Assembly (NCBI GenBank): GCA_030698405.1
Contig: JAUYMU010000094.1
Location: 1-64,000 of the forward strand
From: Bacteroidota bacterium
GTDB taxonomy: Bacteria > Bacteroidota > Bacteroidia > Bacteroidales > Prolixibacteraceae
Reading direction: 5' to 3'
Length of the DNA: 64,000 nucleotides
In this document: piece after piece, positions 1-8,762 of the stretch
How positions within the stretch are numbered: position 1 is the first letter of the stretch
Layout: every line of letters starts with the position of its first letter
Translations under genes and position numbers: made by a program
The notes under the pieces: model-generated
The model's database searches: none
The model's input: the letters and a program-made list of their open reading frames with translations, nothing else
Told to the model about the DNA's origin: nothing

Positions 1-2
1 AG

Positions 3-137
3 GTGCTAAAGAAAAACATACAGCCCAAAGAAAAGCTTTCAGAAAAATATGCAGGGAAGCTACCTTCAGATGTTGCTGATGAACTTCAAAATTTTGTAAA
101 TGAAAGCCGTAACGAATGGAACAGTCGCAATGTTTAA
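3..137 (+). CDS. C-terminal end of a small unknown protein (5' truncated by window edge)
   Basis: An open frame enters from the left edge and ends at TAA 135-137, giving 44 residues that end in ADELQNFVNESRNEWNSRNV. The tail is charged and helical-looking. It recalls small Bacteroidota antitoxin-like proteins that end in an 'SRNEW' type motif, but that is an impression, not an identification. The start lies outside the window. The downstream acetyltransferase begins 8 bases after the stop, or overlaps it if an upstream ATG at 116 is used, so the two are probably co-transcribed. Confidence 0.45.
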   Translation: MLKKNIQPKEKLSEKYAGKLPSDVADELQNFVNESRNEWNSRNV

Positions 138-145
138 TTGATCCT

Positions 146-655
146 ATGTCAAATCCTCTTTCTAAACTTCATCCAAAAATCCACATTCGTAAAATCCAAC
201 CCTCCGATAATCCTGAATTGGCTGTAATTGTGCGCAATACGCTGACTGAGTTTGGTGCCAATGTTCCCGGAACTGTCTTTTTTGATCCGACAACTGATGC
301 ATTGTACGAGTTATTTCAAACATCTAAATCAGATTATTTTGTTGCCGAAGCTGATGGTAAATTATTGGGCGGTGGTGGAATATATCCTACCGAAGGTTTG
401 CCCGATGGCACCTGCGAACTGGTGAAAATGTATTTATTGCCCGAAGCCCGCGGAATTGGATTGAGCCGGATGCTGATGGAACGTTGCCTCGAAACTGCCC
501 GCAATAATGGATTTCAGCAGATTTACCTTGAAACTTTGCCCGAACTTAATCTGGCTGTAAAAGTTTATGAGAAGTTTGGATTCGAATATTTATCTGCACC
601 GCTGGGCAACTCAAAGCACTTCGGTTGCGGATTGTGGATGCTGAAGAAATTGTAA
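146..655 (+). CDS. GNAT-family N-acetyltransferase
   Basis: This 169-residue protein has the GNAT layout: an N-terminal beta-strand/helix (IHIRKIQPSDNPELA), central strands, and the acetyl-CoA pyrophosphate-binding loop ARGIGLS at about residues 101-107, followed by a helix and the C-terminal VYEKFGFEYL segment typical of the fold. It should transfer an acetyl group from acetyl-CoA to an amine; the substrate cannot be read from the sequence. An ATG at 116 is also in frame but overlaps the preceding gene by 22 bases. I prefer 146 because it starts close to the conserved fold and just after the upstream stop. A strong terminator follows the stop. Confidence 0.85.
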   Translation: MSNPLSKLHPKIHIRKIQPSDNPELAVIVRNTLTEFGANVPGTVFFDPTTDALYELFQTSKSDYFVAEADGKLLGGGGIYPTEGLPDGTCELVKMYLLPEARGIGLSRMLMERCLETARNNGFQQIYLETLPELNLAVKVYEKFGFEYLSAPLGNSKHFGCGLWMLKKL

Positions 656-662
656 TAAATGC

Positions 663-703
663 TACTCAGCAGGTGACTTCAAGTCACCTGCTGAGTAATT
701 TTT
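663..703 (+). terminator. Strong Rho-independent terminator
   Basis: A perfect inverted repeat with 17-base arms (663-679 and 681-697) around a single central base is followed by a T run at 699-703. It lies 8 bases after the acetyltransferase stop and should end that transcript. The same hairpin also separates it from the convergent tsaD gene. Confidence 0.85.
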
Positions 704-717
704 CTGTCGAATTCGCG

Positions 718-740
718 GTAGCTGAGCCTGTCGAAGCTAC
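718..740. repeat. Short palindromic element with TTCGACAGGCTCAG core
   Basis: The 23-base element has 6-base inverted arms (GTAGCT 718-723, AGCTAC 735-740) around a core whose complement reads TTCGACAGGCTCAG. I know this core as a common dispersed motif of many bacterial genomes. The tsaD stop codon (TAG on the minus strand, 737-739) lies inside the right arm, so the repeat supplies the end of that gene. Confidence 0.5.
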
Positions 741-1774
741 ACCCGAATATCCATCCTTGCAAAAGGCACCGCGTCCATGCCAATAAATTCACCTTTCAGG
801 TATTTAAAATGACCGGTAATGGCAATCATGGCAGCGTTGTCGGTGGTGAAAGCAAATTTTGGGATGTGCATTTTCCAGCGGTATTTTCCAGCAGTTTCAA
901 CCAAAGCCTGTCGCAATCCTGAGTTGGCCGAAACGCCTCCGGCAACCGTAATTTCTTTGATACCCGTTTCTTTGGCAGCTTTTATCAACTTATCCAAAAG
1001 AATTTCAATGATGGTTTTTTGCAGTGAGGCACACAAATCGGCTTTTCGCTCTTCAATAAAGTTCTCGTTTTCTTTCAAATGATCGCGCAGAGAATACAAA
1101 AAACTGGTTTTCAATCCGCTGAAACTGTAATCAAAATTGGCTATCCGCGGTTTCGAGAATTGAAAGGCATCCGGATTTCCTTCTTTGGCCAGCTTGTCCA
1201 CAAAAGGTCCGCCGGGGTAGGGAAGTCCCATCACTTTGGCGCATTTGTCGAATGCTTCGCCAGCCGCATCGTCAATGGTTTGCCCGATCACTTCCATGTC
1301 GAGGTAATCTTTCACGAGAATGATTTGTGAATTTCCGCCTGAAACCAAAAGACACAGAAACGGGAATTTTGGCGGGTCGTAAGGTTCGTTGTGTTCCTGA
1401 ATAAAATGCGCCAGAACATGTGCCTGAAGGTGATTGATTTCAATCATCGGAATGCCGGTTGCCAGCGAAAAACCTTTTGCGAAAGATGTTCCGACGAGCA
1501 GCGAACCCAACAATCCTGGGCCGCGCGTGAAAGCGATGGCCGTAATGTCTTCATTGGTAACTCCGGCCTGTTTGATCGCCTGATCAACAACCGGAATGAT
1601 ATTTTGCTGATGTGCCCGGCTTGCAAGTTCAGGAACCACGCCTCCATAAATTTCGTGAACTTTCTGGCCTGCTATAATATTCGACAACAGATAACCATTC
1701 TTAATTACCGAAGCAGAAGTATCGTCGCACGATGATTCGATGCCAAGTATGATGATGTCTTTTTCTTTGTTCAT
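737..1774 (-). CDS. tsaD: tRNA N6-adenosine threonylcarbamoyltransferase TsaD
   Basis: TsaD transfers the threonylcarbamoyl group from threonylcarbamoyl-AMP to A37 of ANN-decoding tRNAs (t6A), working with TsaB and TsaE, neither of which is in this window. The 345-residue protein has the family length and an N-terminal ASKHA-fold start (LGIESSCDDTSASV). The metal-binding HxxxH motif (H115, H119) lies in NHLQAHVLAH, the phosphate-loop-like VSGGNSQ is near 145-150, and the C-terminal FTTDNAAMIA motif contributes metal and nucleotide contacts. The ATG at 1774 is the only reasonable start. The gene stands alone and converges on the acetyltransferase. Its TAG stop lies within a short palindromic repeat. 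Confidence 0.97.
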   Translation of the reverse strand: MNKEKDIIILGIESSCDDTSASVIKNGYLLSNIIAGQKVHEIYGGVVPELASRAHQQNIIPVVDQAIKQAGVTNEDITAIAFTRGPGLLGSLLVGTSFAKGFSLATGIPMIEINHLQAHVLAHFIQEHNEPYDPPKFPFLCLLVSGGNSQIILVKDYLDMEVIGQTIDDAAGEAFDKCAKVMGLPYPGGPFVDKLAKEGNPDAFQFSKPRIANFDYSFSGLKTSFLYSLRDHLKENENFIEERKADLCASLQKTIIEILLDKLIKAAKETGIKEITVAGGVSANSGLRQALVETAGKYRWKMHIPKFAFTTDNAAMIAITGHFKYLKGEFIGMDAVPFARMDIRV

Positions 1775-1907
1775 TTTTCAATAAAAAGTCCGTTCAATCG
1801 TTTATTTCTTTATTAAGCTGGTTTTTATCAGCCTATTTATGTTATTTTGCTAAATCAATAAGAGCGACAAAATTATCAAAAAAACACTCAAAATAGGGTT
1901 TTCAGTA

Positions 1908-4900
1908 TTGGGCACGGTATTAATCCTGCTCATTTGCTTCTGGTTCATTCTTCAAAGTCCGGGAGTACAGACTTTTCTTATCGGTAAACTGACTGAACAC
2001 TTTTCAAATAAATACAACACAAGTGTCACTATCAAAGGTGTTTCCATTTCATTTTTCAACAAGGTTGTTCTTGAAGAAGTTTTAATCCTGGATCAAAAAA
2101 ACGATTCTCTTTTGTACGTTCAGGAATTGGTGGCAAGCATCAATTCATTCAGCATAAAAAAACGTACTGCCGGAATAGATAAACTTGAGTTGAACAATAC
2201 TTTTCTAACCGTCGTTTCCGACACCACCGGAACATCAAATTACCAGTTTCTGGTCGATTTATTTGCAAAAAAAGATGCTCCAAAAACTACAGACAGCCTT
2301 CAGTTCGATTTTAACATGAAACGGTTCGAGTTCAACAATGCATCGGTAAAATATACTTATCACGACAGTATTGGGCAACATCTGATTGATTTGAGGAACA
2401 TTACGCTGGGAGTTTCCGATTTGGAACTTCAGTATGAAAAAATAGCTTTTTTGATTACGCAATTTCAGTTAAACGACCACAAGGATTTTTATCTCGAAGA
2501 TTTTACCGCCCGCTTTATCGCTACGTCCGATTCAATCAACCTGATGAACCTTCATGCCCTGACATCCAATTCAGAAATAACCGAGCTGAATGTGATGATT
2601 GAGAAAAAGAAACGCGGGACCGAATTTGACCTGAAAAAGATGAAGGTCAATATGGATCTGAGAAAATCGAGGATCAGCCTCAAAGACCTCGGTATGATGG
2701 TTCCTTTCCTGAAAGGCATGGAAGAAGTCATTGACGTTTCGGGCCAGGTTTCAGGAACACTGGCCGATTTAAAAGGAAAAAACATACAGATGAGTATGCG
2801 AAACAATACGCAATTGGCTTTCGATTTATATTTGAATGGATTGCCCGACATTGAAAATACATACATGCACATCGACCTGAAACAATCATTTGCCGATTTC
2901 AATGATTTGAGCAAGGTTAAACTTCCAGATAATTTTCCACTTCAGCAACTGACGGTTCCGGCTCAACTTCTTCAGGCAGGAGTTATTGAATACAAGGGAA
3001 ATTTTACTGGTTTTCTAAGCGATTTTGTTGCCTTCGGAACTTTCAGATCGAAATGGGGAGTTTTGACAACTGACTTGTCGTTTGTTCCATCTGACGGTGA
3101 AAAACTGAAAATAAACGGAAAATTACGAACTGTCAATTTTAAAATCGGGAAATTATTCAAAACGGATTTATTGGACGGGATTACGTTTAACGGCGATATT
3201 AAAGGAATACTCAATCAGCAGACACACAATTTTTCGGCCAAGGTTTTAGGTAAGATCGACAGCGTTTTTGTGTATAATTATCAGTACAAAAATATCCAGT
3301 TGAACGGTGATGTTCTGAACAAAAAATTTGATGGTTATTTGCTGGTTGACGATCCGAATTTGAAATTAAGGTTCGATGGTAAATTTGACCTGAATGTTCC
3401 GGTTCCGGTGTTTAACTTTGAAATGCAGTTAGCGAAAGCCGATCTTCGGGCGTTGAAATTTGACCGAAAGTTCAAACAATCGGAGGTTTCTTTTGCCCTG
3501 AATGCAAATTTTACAGGTAGTAATATTGATAATATCGATGGATTAATACATTTTACCAAAGGTACTTACCGAAATGAAAACGATTCTGTTTCATTCGATA
3601 ACTTTGATTTGAAAACATATTATCAAAACGGACCTGTATTGCAGGTACGTTCTGATTTTTTGGATGCAGACATTTACGGGAAGTATGAATTTCACAACCT
3701 CCACCATTCTGTAAAGAAAATTATTGCCAAATATCTTCCATCGGCTGGTCTTACATTTCCGGTTGAAGGAACGCAGAATAATTTTGATTTTAAGTTTGTC
3801 CTGAAGGATGTCAATCGTTTTACACGGGTGTTAATGCCTGATTTAATGATGGAACCGGCAACAATTGACGGGACTATTAATTCAGGAAAAAATACGTTGA
3901 CAATAAATGCCCTGTTTCCGGAGATTCAATACCAAACTGCGGTCTTCCATAAATTTGCTTTCAATTTGAATGGGAATTCGAAACTGGACATCCACAATAA
4001 AATTGAAGAATTAAGTCTTGGTGAGAAGTTCAAAGTTTACAATCTTTCACTGATTTCGGAGGCTGAAAATAATGTGATGGATTCGAAACTGATCTGGAAT
4101 AATTTCGACGCAGTTTCGTACAGCGGATCGCTGAATACAAGCGCAAAGTTTTTCAAACAAATAAATAGTCCGCATATTGAGATTTCGGTTAAACCGACCC
4201 GTATTTACCTTGCCGATACTTTGTGGCAGCTCAATTCGGCATTGATAACAGTTGACTCTACGCTGATAAAAGTGAACAAACTTAAATTATCGAACAAAGG
4301 CCAATCCATTACGGTCGATGGTTCAATTGATAAAAATCAGGATAATAAACTCAATCTTATTTTTGATCAGATTGATCTGAATGTGCTGAATCAATTCGTT
4401 GCTGGCGATCTGGCCCTTAAAGGAAATCTTAATGGAAGTCTTTCATTTTTCGATATTTATGAGCGTCCGTTGTTTTTGTCTGATTTGAAAATAAGCGGAT
4501 TAAGCCTGCTTCGGCATTCGCTGGGAACTGCATCGGTTCAGAGCCGTCTCGATCGGTCGGCCGGTGAAATTAATGCAGAAGTGTTGTTGACTTCGAATGA
4601 TAAAAACACCTTGCTTGCTTACGGAATTTACAATCCGGCCAAAGACAGTCTCTCCGTAAATGCGAATTTCGATCAGTTTTCATTGTTGATTCTTCAGCCG
4701 CTGCTGGGAATCAGTTTTAGCAACTTTCATGGTGAAGCTACCGGCAAAGTACGTGTTTACGGTAAACTGAATCATATTCAGCACAAAGGCGCTTTGTTTG
4801 CGTCCAATGCCGGCCTGATGCTTTCTGAATTACAGGTCAACTACACCATGAACGACTCCGTAAAATTTGAAGGTGATAAGATTATATTTCCGCAGATGAG

Positions 4901-6257
4901 AGTTTACGATGATTACGGAAATTCAGGAATATTTAATGGTTCCATCCAGCACCGTAGTTTCTCAAACATGATTTATGACTTGTCTGTCAGATCCGACAGG
5001 ATTATGGCAATCAATACCACATCGGCCATCAATCAGCAGTTTTACGGTAAAACCTTCGGAAGCGGGAATGTGCGGATTACCGGCCAGGGCACGAATGTTT
5101 TAATTGCCGGTGTTGCGCAAACAGAAAGAGGAACAGACATGAATATCTATTTGGAATATGCTGACGAAGCAAGGCAATACGATTTTCTGACTTTTGTTAA
5201 CCCTGAAAACAAAAATTTGGAAGAAAAGGAGAAAACTCCTGTAATCAAGTCGAATCTGCAAATGAGGTTCGATATTCGGATTACTCCTGAAGCCAAAGCC
5301 CAACTGATTTACAATTCGAAAATCGGTGATGTGATACGTGCACAGGGTTCATCAGACAATATGCAGATATACATCGACAACAATTCAAATATCACCATGT
5401 ATGGAGAATATACGGTGGAACAGGGAGATTATCTTTTTACCCTACAAAATGTAATCAATAAAAAATTCGAAATTCAGCGGGGCGGCACAATACAGTGGAA
5501 TGGTGATCCAACCAATGCAACTGTGGATCTCAATGCGACTTACCGGCTGAAAGCATCCTTGAGCGAATTGTTCGCGAATACGTATGATGATATTGATAGT
5601 CAACGGATACCGGTATTGTGCAAGATTTCACTTGCCAGAAACCTTAGCAATCCGGATATAAAGTTTGACATTGAATTGCCCTCAGCCGATGCAAGTACCA
5701 GTGATTTGATCAGGCAGTTCATTAGTTCAGATGAAGATATGAACAAACAAATGTTATCGCTTCTGGTACTTGGCCGATTTTATGCAACCGGAGTAAATAG
5801 CAATCTTGCCGGATCAACGGCGTCCACAGCATTCGAATTGTTTTCCAACCAGTTTAGTAACTGGCTGTCACAAATAAGCAACGATTTTGATATCGGGTTC
5901 AATTACCGTCCGGGAGATCAAATTTCCAATGATGAAGTTGAATTGGCGCTCAGTACCCAAATGTTCAACAACAGGGTCAGTATCAACGGAAATATAGCGA
6001 ACAACTCGTCGCAGAAGTTAAATGCCAATAATAACAGTCTGGTTGGCGATGCTGATGTCAATGTAAAACTCACCCGAAACGGAAAGCTTCAGCTGAAAGC
6101 ATACAACCATGCCAACAACAACCTGATTTACGAAACTTCGCCCTATACACAGGGAGTTGGTCTTTCGTACCGGGAAGATTTTAACGACTTCGAAGAGCTT
6201 TGGCAAAAAATGAAAAGTTTGTTTGGTTTAAATTCCAGAAATAAAAAGTCTCTTTAG
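1908..6257 (+). CDS. TamB-like translocation/assembly module protein (DUF490 family)
   Basis: This is a 1449-residue protein with one N-terminal membrane anchor (about residues 2-22), a long beta-rich repetitive body, and a C-terminal region typical of TamB/DUF490 proteins: a MYGEYTVEQGDYLFTLQNVINKKFEIQRGG-type segment near residues 1165-1195, then NATVDLNATYRL. TamB-like proteins span the periplasm and are linked to outer-membrane protein assembly or lipid transport; in Bacteroidota they are usually annotated as 'translocation/assembly module TamB'. Start choice is unusual. The reading frame is open back to 1854 but contains no ATG or GTG upstream, so the TTG at 1908, just before the membrane segment, is the best conventional start. 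ATT or ATC codons further up would give a more Lys-rich N-terminus. An ExbBD-TonB operon follows. Confidence 0.88.
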   Translation: MGTVLILLICFWFILQSPGVQTFLIGKLTEHFSNKYNTSVTIKGVSISFFNKVVLEEVLILDQKNDSLLYVQELVASINSFSIKKRTAGIDKLELNNTFLTVVSDTTGTSNYQFLVDLFAKKDAPKTTDSLQFDFNMKRFEFNNASVKYTYHDSIGQHLIDLRNITLGVSDLELQYEKIAFLITQFQLNDHKDFYLEDFTARFIATSDSINLMNLHALTSNSEITELNVMIEKKKRGTEFDLKKMKVNMDLRKSRISLKDLGMMVPFLKGMEEVIDVSGQVSGTLADLKGKNIQMSMRNNTQLAFDLYLNGLPDIENTYMHIDLKQSFADFNDLSKVKLPDNFPLQQLTVPAQLLQAGVIEYKGNFTGFLSDFVAFGTFRSKWGVLTTDLSFVPSDGEKLKINGKLRTVNFKIGKLFKTDLLDGITFNGDIKGILNQQTHNFSAKVLGKIDSVFVYNYQYKNIQLNGDVLNKKFDGYLLVDDPNLKLRFDGKFDLNVPVPVFNFEMQLAKADLRALKFDRKFKQSEVSFALNANFTGSNIDNIDGLIHFTKGTYRNENDSVSFDNFDLKTYYQNGPVLQVRSDFLDADIYGKYEFHNLHHSVKKIIAKYLPSAGLTFPVEGTQNNFDFKFVLKDVNRFTRVLMPDLMMEPATIDGTINSGKNTLTINALFPEIQYQTAVFHKFAFNLNGNSKLDIHNKIEELSLGEKFKVYNLSLISEAENNVMDSKLIWNNFDAVSYSGSLNTSAKFFKQINSPHIEISVKPTRIYLADTLWQLNSALITVDSTLIKVNKLKLSNKGQSITVDGSIDKNQDNKLNLIFDQIDLNVLNQFVAGDLALKGNLNGSLSFFDIYERPLFLSDLKISGLSLLRHSLGTASVQSRLDRSAGEINAEVLLTSNDKNTLLAYGIYNPAKDSLSVNANFDQFSLLILQPLLGISFSNFHGEATGKVRVYGKLNHIQHKGALFASNAGLMLSELQVNYTMNDSVKFEGDKIIFPQMRVYDDYGNSGIFNGSIQHRSFSNMIYDLSVRSDRIMAINTTSAINQQFYGKTFGSGNVRITGQGTNVLIAGVAQTERGTDMNIYLEYADEARQYDFLTFVNPENKNLEEKEKTPVIKSNLQMRFDIRITPEAKAQLIYNSKIGDVIRAQGSSDNMQIYIDNNSNITMYGEYTVEQGDYLFTLQNVINKKFEIQRGGTIQWNGDPTNATVDLNATYRLKASLSELFANTYDDIDSQRIPVLCKISLARNLSNPDIKFDIELPSADASTSDLIRQFISSDEDMNKQMLSLLVLGRFYATGVNSNLAGSTASTAFELFSNQFSNWLSQISNDFDIGFNYRPGDQISNDEVELALSTQMFNNRVSINGNIANNSSQKLNANNNSLVGDADVNVKLTRNGKLQLKAYNHANNNLIYETSPYTQGVGLSYREDFNDFEELWQKMKSLFGLNSRNKKSL

Positions 6258-6324
6258 TTAATGTTAACGATAACTTCAAATATGCTGAAATTTGCCTGGT
6301 AGAAAATTTCTTATAAATAAATTG

Positions 6325-6332
6325 TATTTTTG
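6325..6332 (+). promoter_or_regulatory. Putative -7 element TATTTTTG of the exbB operon
   Basis: TATTTTTG matches the Bacteroidota consensus TAnnTTTG. No convincing -33 TTTG lies at normal spacing. Transcription would start just before or within the hairpin at 6333-6362, giving a leader of roughly 50-60 bases before the exbB ATG at 6396. Confidence 0.4.
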
Positions 6333-6373
6333 CGGGGCATACTATTTGTAGGGTATGTCCCGTTTTTCTTTTT
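6333..6373 (+). terminator. Terminator-like hairpin in the tamB-exbB gap (possible exbB leader attenuator)
   Basis: Arms 6333-6342 (CGGGGCATAC) and 6353-6362 (GTATGTCCCG) form a 10-pair stem with one G-U pair and a 10-base loop, directly followed by TTTTTCTTTTTG. It would end the tamB-like transcript. It lies directly after a -7-like element and upstream of the exbB start, so it could also act as a leader attenuator. The sequence alone does not separate these roles. Confidence 0.6.
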
Positions 6374-6395
6374 GTTGACTTTAAACAAAACTCAT

Positions 6396-7103
6396 ATGTT
6401 GAATTTTATCATCTTACAGGCAGGTCAAAATTTAGCCACCGGTGTGCAAGCCGCGGCAAAACCCGTTCAACCGGAGGGTATAGTTACTGGATTTTTCGAT
6501 ATGGCCATGAAAGGCGGTCCATTAATGGTTCCGATTGTATTGCTGTCATTTCTGGCAGTATTTATTTTTTTCGACCGGTATATGGCCATTCGTAAAGCAG
6601 GAAAAATGGATCCGCGTTTAATGGATCGTGTCCGTGAATACATTATGGACGGAAAAATTGAATCAGCTTACGCTTTGTGCCGTACTGAAGATTCGCCCAC
6701 TTCGCGTATGATCGAAAAGGGTATTTCGCGCATTGGCCGGCCAATGGCTGATGTAACCACTGCAATTGAAAATGTTGGAAACCTTGAAGTTTCGAAGCTT
6801 GAAAAAGGACTTCCAGCCCTGGCAAGTGTTGCCGGCGGAGCGCCTATGCTTGGTTTCCTCGGTACTGTAACCGGTATGATCTCTGCCTTTTATGACATGG
6901 CAAATGCCGGGAACAACATTAATATTACCTTGCTTTCATCAGGGATTTATCAGGCAATGGTAACAACTGTTGCCGGTTTGATTGTTGGTATTGTTGCTTA
7001 TTTTGCTTACAATATTTTGGTAGCCAACGTCGAAAAAGTGGTATTTAATATGGAAGCTGCCACCAGTGATTTTATGGATATGTTAAACGAACCAGCAAAA
7101 TAA
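6396..7103 (+). CDS. exbB: ExbB/MotA/TolQ-family proton channel subunit
   Basis: ExbB forms the pentameric inner-membrane proton channel that, with ExbD, energises TonB. With the ATG at 6396 it has 235 residues, with membrane segments near 41-60, 137-160 and 187-210. The conserved block LASVAGGAPMLGFLGTVTGM (about 142-161) is the family signature for the second transmembrane helix. An in-frame TTG at 6330 would add 22 residues but would place the coding start inside the terminator-like hairpin, so I reject it. exbD follows after 10 bases and a TonB-like gene after that, so this is a complete ExbB-ExbD-TonB operon. Confidence 0.93.
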   Translation: MLNFIILQAGQNLATGVQAAAKPVQPEGIVTGFFDMAMKGGPLMVPIVLLSFLAVFIFFDRYMAIRKAGKMDPRLMDRVREYIMDGKIESAYALCRTEDSPTSRMIEKGISRIGRPMADVTTAIENVGNLEVSKLEKGLPALASVAGGAPMLGFLGTVTGMISAFYDMANAGNNINITLLSSGIYQAMVTTVAGLIVGIVAYFAYNILVANVEKVVFNMEAATSDFMDMLNEPAK

Positions 7104-7113
7104 AAAGGAAATC

Positions 7114-7521
7114 ATGGCTTTAAAACGTCGGAATAAGGTGAATGTGACTTTTAGTATGGCTTCGATGACTGATATTGTTTTCCTGTTGCTGCTATTTTTC
7201 ATGATAACTTCCACAATGGTGGCGCCAAATGCTCTCAAGTTGTTACTGCCGCAAAGCAATAATCAAACTGTTGCAAAGGCAATTACAACTGTATCTATTA
7301 CTGCTGATCTGAAGTATTATATCAACGAGGATGGTGATTTGAAAAGGGTTTCTTTTTCAGAAATTGAGCCGCATTTACAACAAATGATAAAGGAAAATGA
7401 AGAGACTTACATTGCTCTTCATGCTGATAAAAGCGTTCCGATTGAACAAGTGGTGAGTATAATGAATATTGCCAAACGCAATAATATAAAAATGATTCTT
7501 GCTACTGCAGCCGAAGAATAA
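7114..7521 (+). CDS. exbD: Biopolymer transport protein ExbD/TolR
   Basis: This 135-residue protein has one N-terminal transmembrane helix (about 17-36) carrying the essential proton-relay aspartate D20 (SMTDIVFLLLLFF) and a periplasmic domain after it. It sits within the ExbB channel. The periplasmic part has the ExbD/TolR look (HADKSVPIEQVVSIMNIAKR). Its stop overlaps the start of the TonB-like gene by one base (TAATG), which indicates translational coupling. Confidence 0.94.
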   Translation: MALKRRNKVNVTFSMASMTDIVFLLLLFFMITSTMVAPNALKLLLPQSNNQTVAKAITTVSITADLKYYINEDGDLKRVSFSEIEPHLQQMIKENEETYIALHADKSVPIEQVVSIMNIAKRNNIKMILATAAEE

Positions 7522-8480
7522 TGGAATATATAAGAGAACATAGAACAGGTTTAATTGGTACCCTCATAACGCATGGGGTGGTGCTTGCATTGTTGCTGTT
7601 CTTTGGTTTTTTCACTCCGCTACCTTTGCCTGATGAAGAAGGTATTCTGGTGAATTTTGGCGATTCGGAAACCGGATTTGGCGCTGAAGAACCAGCTCCC
7701 AGTGAAACTGCACCCATTAAGGATCAGGAAGAAAAACAGGCTGAAACAAAAGCGCCTCCGCCACCTCCTGTAAAAAAAGTTGCAACTCCTGTCGAAAAGG
7801 AAGCTTTGATGACTCAGGAATTGGAAAAGACAGTTGCTCTTGAAGCTGCCAAAAAGAAAAAGGAAGTTGAAAAGGCCAAAGACCTGGAAAAAGAGAAACT
7901 CCTGAATGAAAAACGGAAACAGGAACAGCTCGAAAAACAAAGGCAGGCTGAAAGTGACAGGCAACGGTTGGCCGAAATCGCCCGCCAGAAAAAAGAAGAA
8001 GAACAGAAATTAGCCCAGGCTGCTGCTGAAAAGCGAAAAGCTGGTGAAATAAATAACCGTGCAAAAAATGCTTTTGGAGGTTCAGGACAAGGAACAGCCG
8101 ATTCAAAAAGTACCGGACAAGGCGTAACTTATGGCGCAGGCAATCAGGGTAGTCCGCAGGGAACTGCCAATGCTGATAAATATGGCCCGGGTGGTGGGGT
8201 AGGCAATGGAACATCCTTCAGCCTTGATGGACGAAGTGGCTTATCACTGCCAAAACCGAATTATCCGGGCAACGATGAAGGAATTGTTGTGGTTCAGGTT
8301 ACAGTTAATAAAGCTGGTCAGGTTACCAAAGCCGAAGCCGGTGTAAAAGGTTCAAATACAGCCGATCCTGATATGATTGCTGCCGCCAGGAGAGCAGCAC
8401 TTCAGGCTCGTTTTAATGCCGACGAAAATGCTCCCGCCTTCCAGGTTGGAACTATCACTTACCGTTTCGTACTGGATTAG
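7521..8480 (+). CDS. TonB-family energy transducer (TonB/TolA-like)
   Basis: This 319-residue protein has an N-terminal inner-membrane anchor (about residues 10-32), a Pro-rich stretch (PPPPPVKK), and a long Lys/Glu/Ala-rich segment (about 80-175) likely to be helical or coiled-coil as in TolA. A Gly/Ser-rich linker follows, then a C-terminal TonB-like domain (about 235-319) with IVVVQVTVNKAGQVTKAEA and AARRAALQARFN. It should carry energy from ExbBD to outer-membrane receptors. The long helical region makes it resemble TolA, but the C-terminal domain reads as TonB. The gene is translationally coupled to exbD, so the two proteins probably act together. Confidence 0.87.
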   Translation: MEYIREHRTGLIGTLITHGVVLALLLFFGFFTPLPLPDEEGILVNFGDSETGFGAEEPAPSETAPIKDQEEKQAETKAPPPPPVKKVATPVEKEALMTQELEKTVALEAAKKKKEVEKAKDLEKEKLLNEKRKQEQLEKQRQAESDRQRLAEIARQKKEEEQKLAQAAAEKRKAGEINNRAKNAFGGSGQGTADSKSTGQGVTYGAGNQGSPQGTANADKYGPGGGVGNGTSFSLDGRSGLSLPKPNYPGNDEGIVVVQVTVNKAGQVTKAEAGVKGSNTADPDMIAAARRAALQARFNADENAPAFQVGTITYRFVLD

Positions 8481-8586
8481 ATACCAACTCCCGATCTATA
8501 TAAAATCTTAATACTCTCCTTTTAAATTCTTATAAAACCTTTATAGAATCCATCGCAAATTTGCATTGTTCAAAAAATGTAACAAT

Positions 8587-8751
8587 ATGAAGACAATGGA
8601 TTTTATTTTAGGAGTTGTGCCACCTGCGATTGAAGGCGGCACAAAAGCTGGCGGGATGAACAGTCCTGTATGGTATGTTATTGGAGCATTGCTCGCTATT
8701 TTTCTACTGGCATATTTGATATATGCACTTATTAAACCTGAAAAATTCTAA
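8587..8751 (+). CDS. kdpF: KdpF-like small subunit of the potassium-transporting ATPase
   Basis: This 54-residue protein has one transmembrane helix (about 28-48) and ends in YLIYALIKPEKF, the recognisable KdpF tail. KdpF stabilises the KdpFABC complex in the inner membrane. The upstream in-frame codon at 8566 is not ATG and adds only seven residues, so I use the ATG at 8587. It starts the kdp operon, with kdpA 11 bases downstream. The N-terminal extension (GVVPPAIEGGTKAGG) is longer than in E. coli KdpF. Confidence 0.85.
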   Translation: MKTMDFILGVVPPAIEGGTKAGGMNSPVWYVIGALLAIFLLAYLIYALIKPEKF

Positions 8752-8762
8752 AAGCTATCAGT

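Noticed and set aside
6330-6395. Extended N-terminus of ExbB starting at the TTG at 6330
   Set aside because: It would place coding sequence across a terminator-like hairpin and T run and adds residues not seen in ExbB proteins. The ATG at 6396 explains the gene.
7620-8214. Long minus-strand frames opposite the TonB-like gene
   Set aside because: They are shadows of the Lys/Glu-rich repeat region, whose antisense gives Phe/Leu-rich products without family features.
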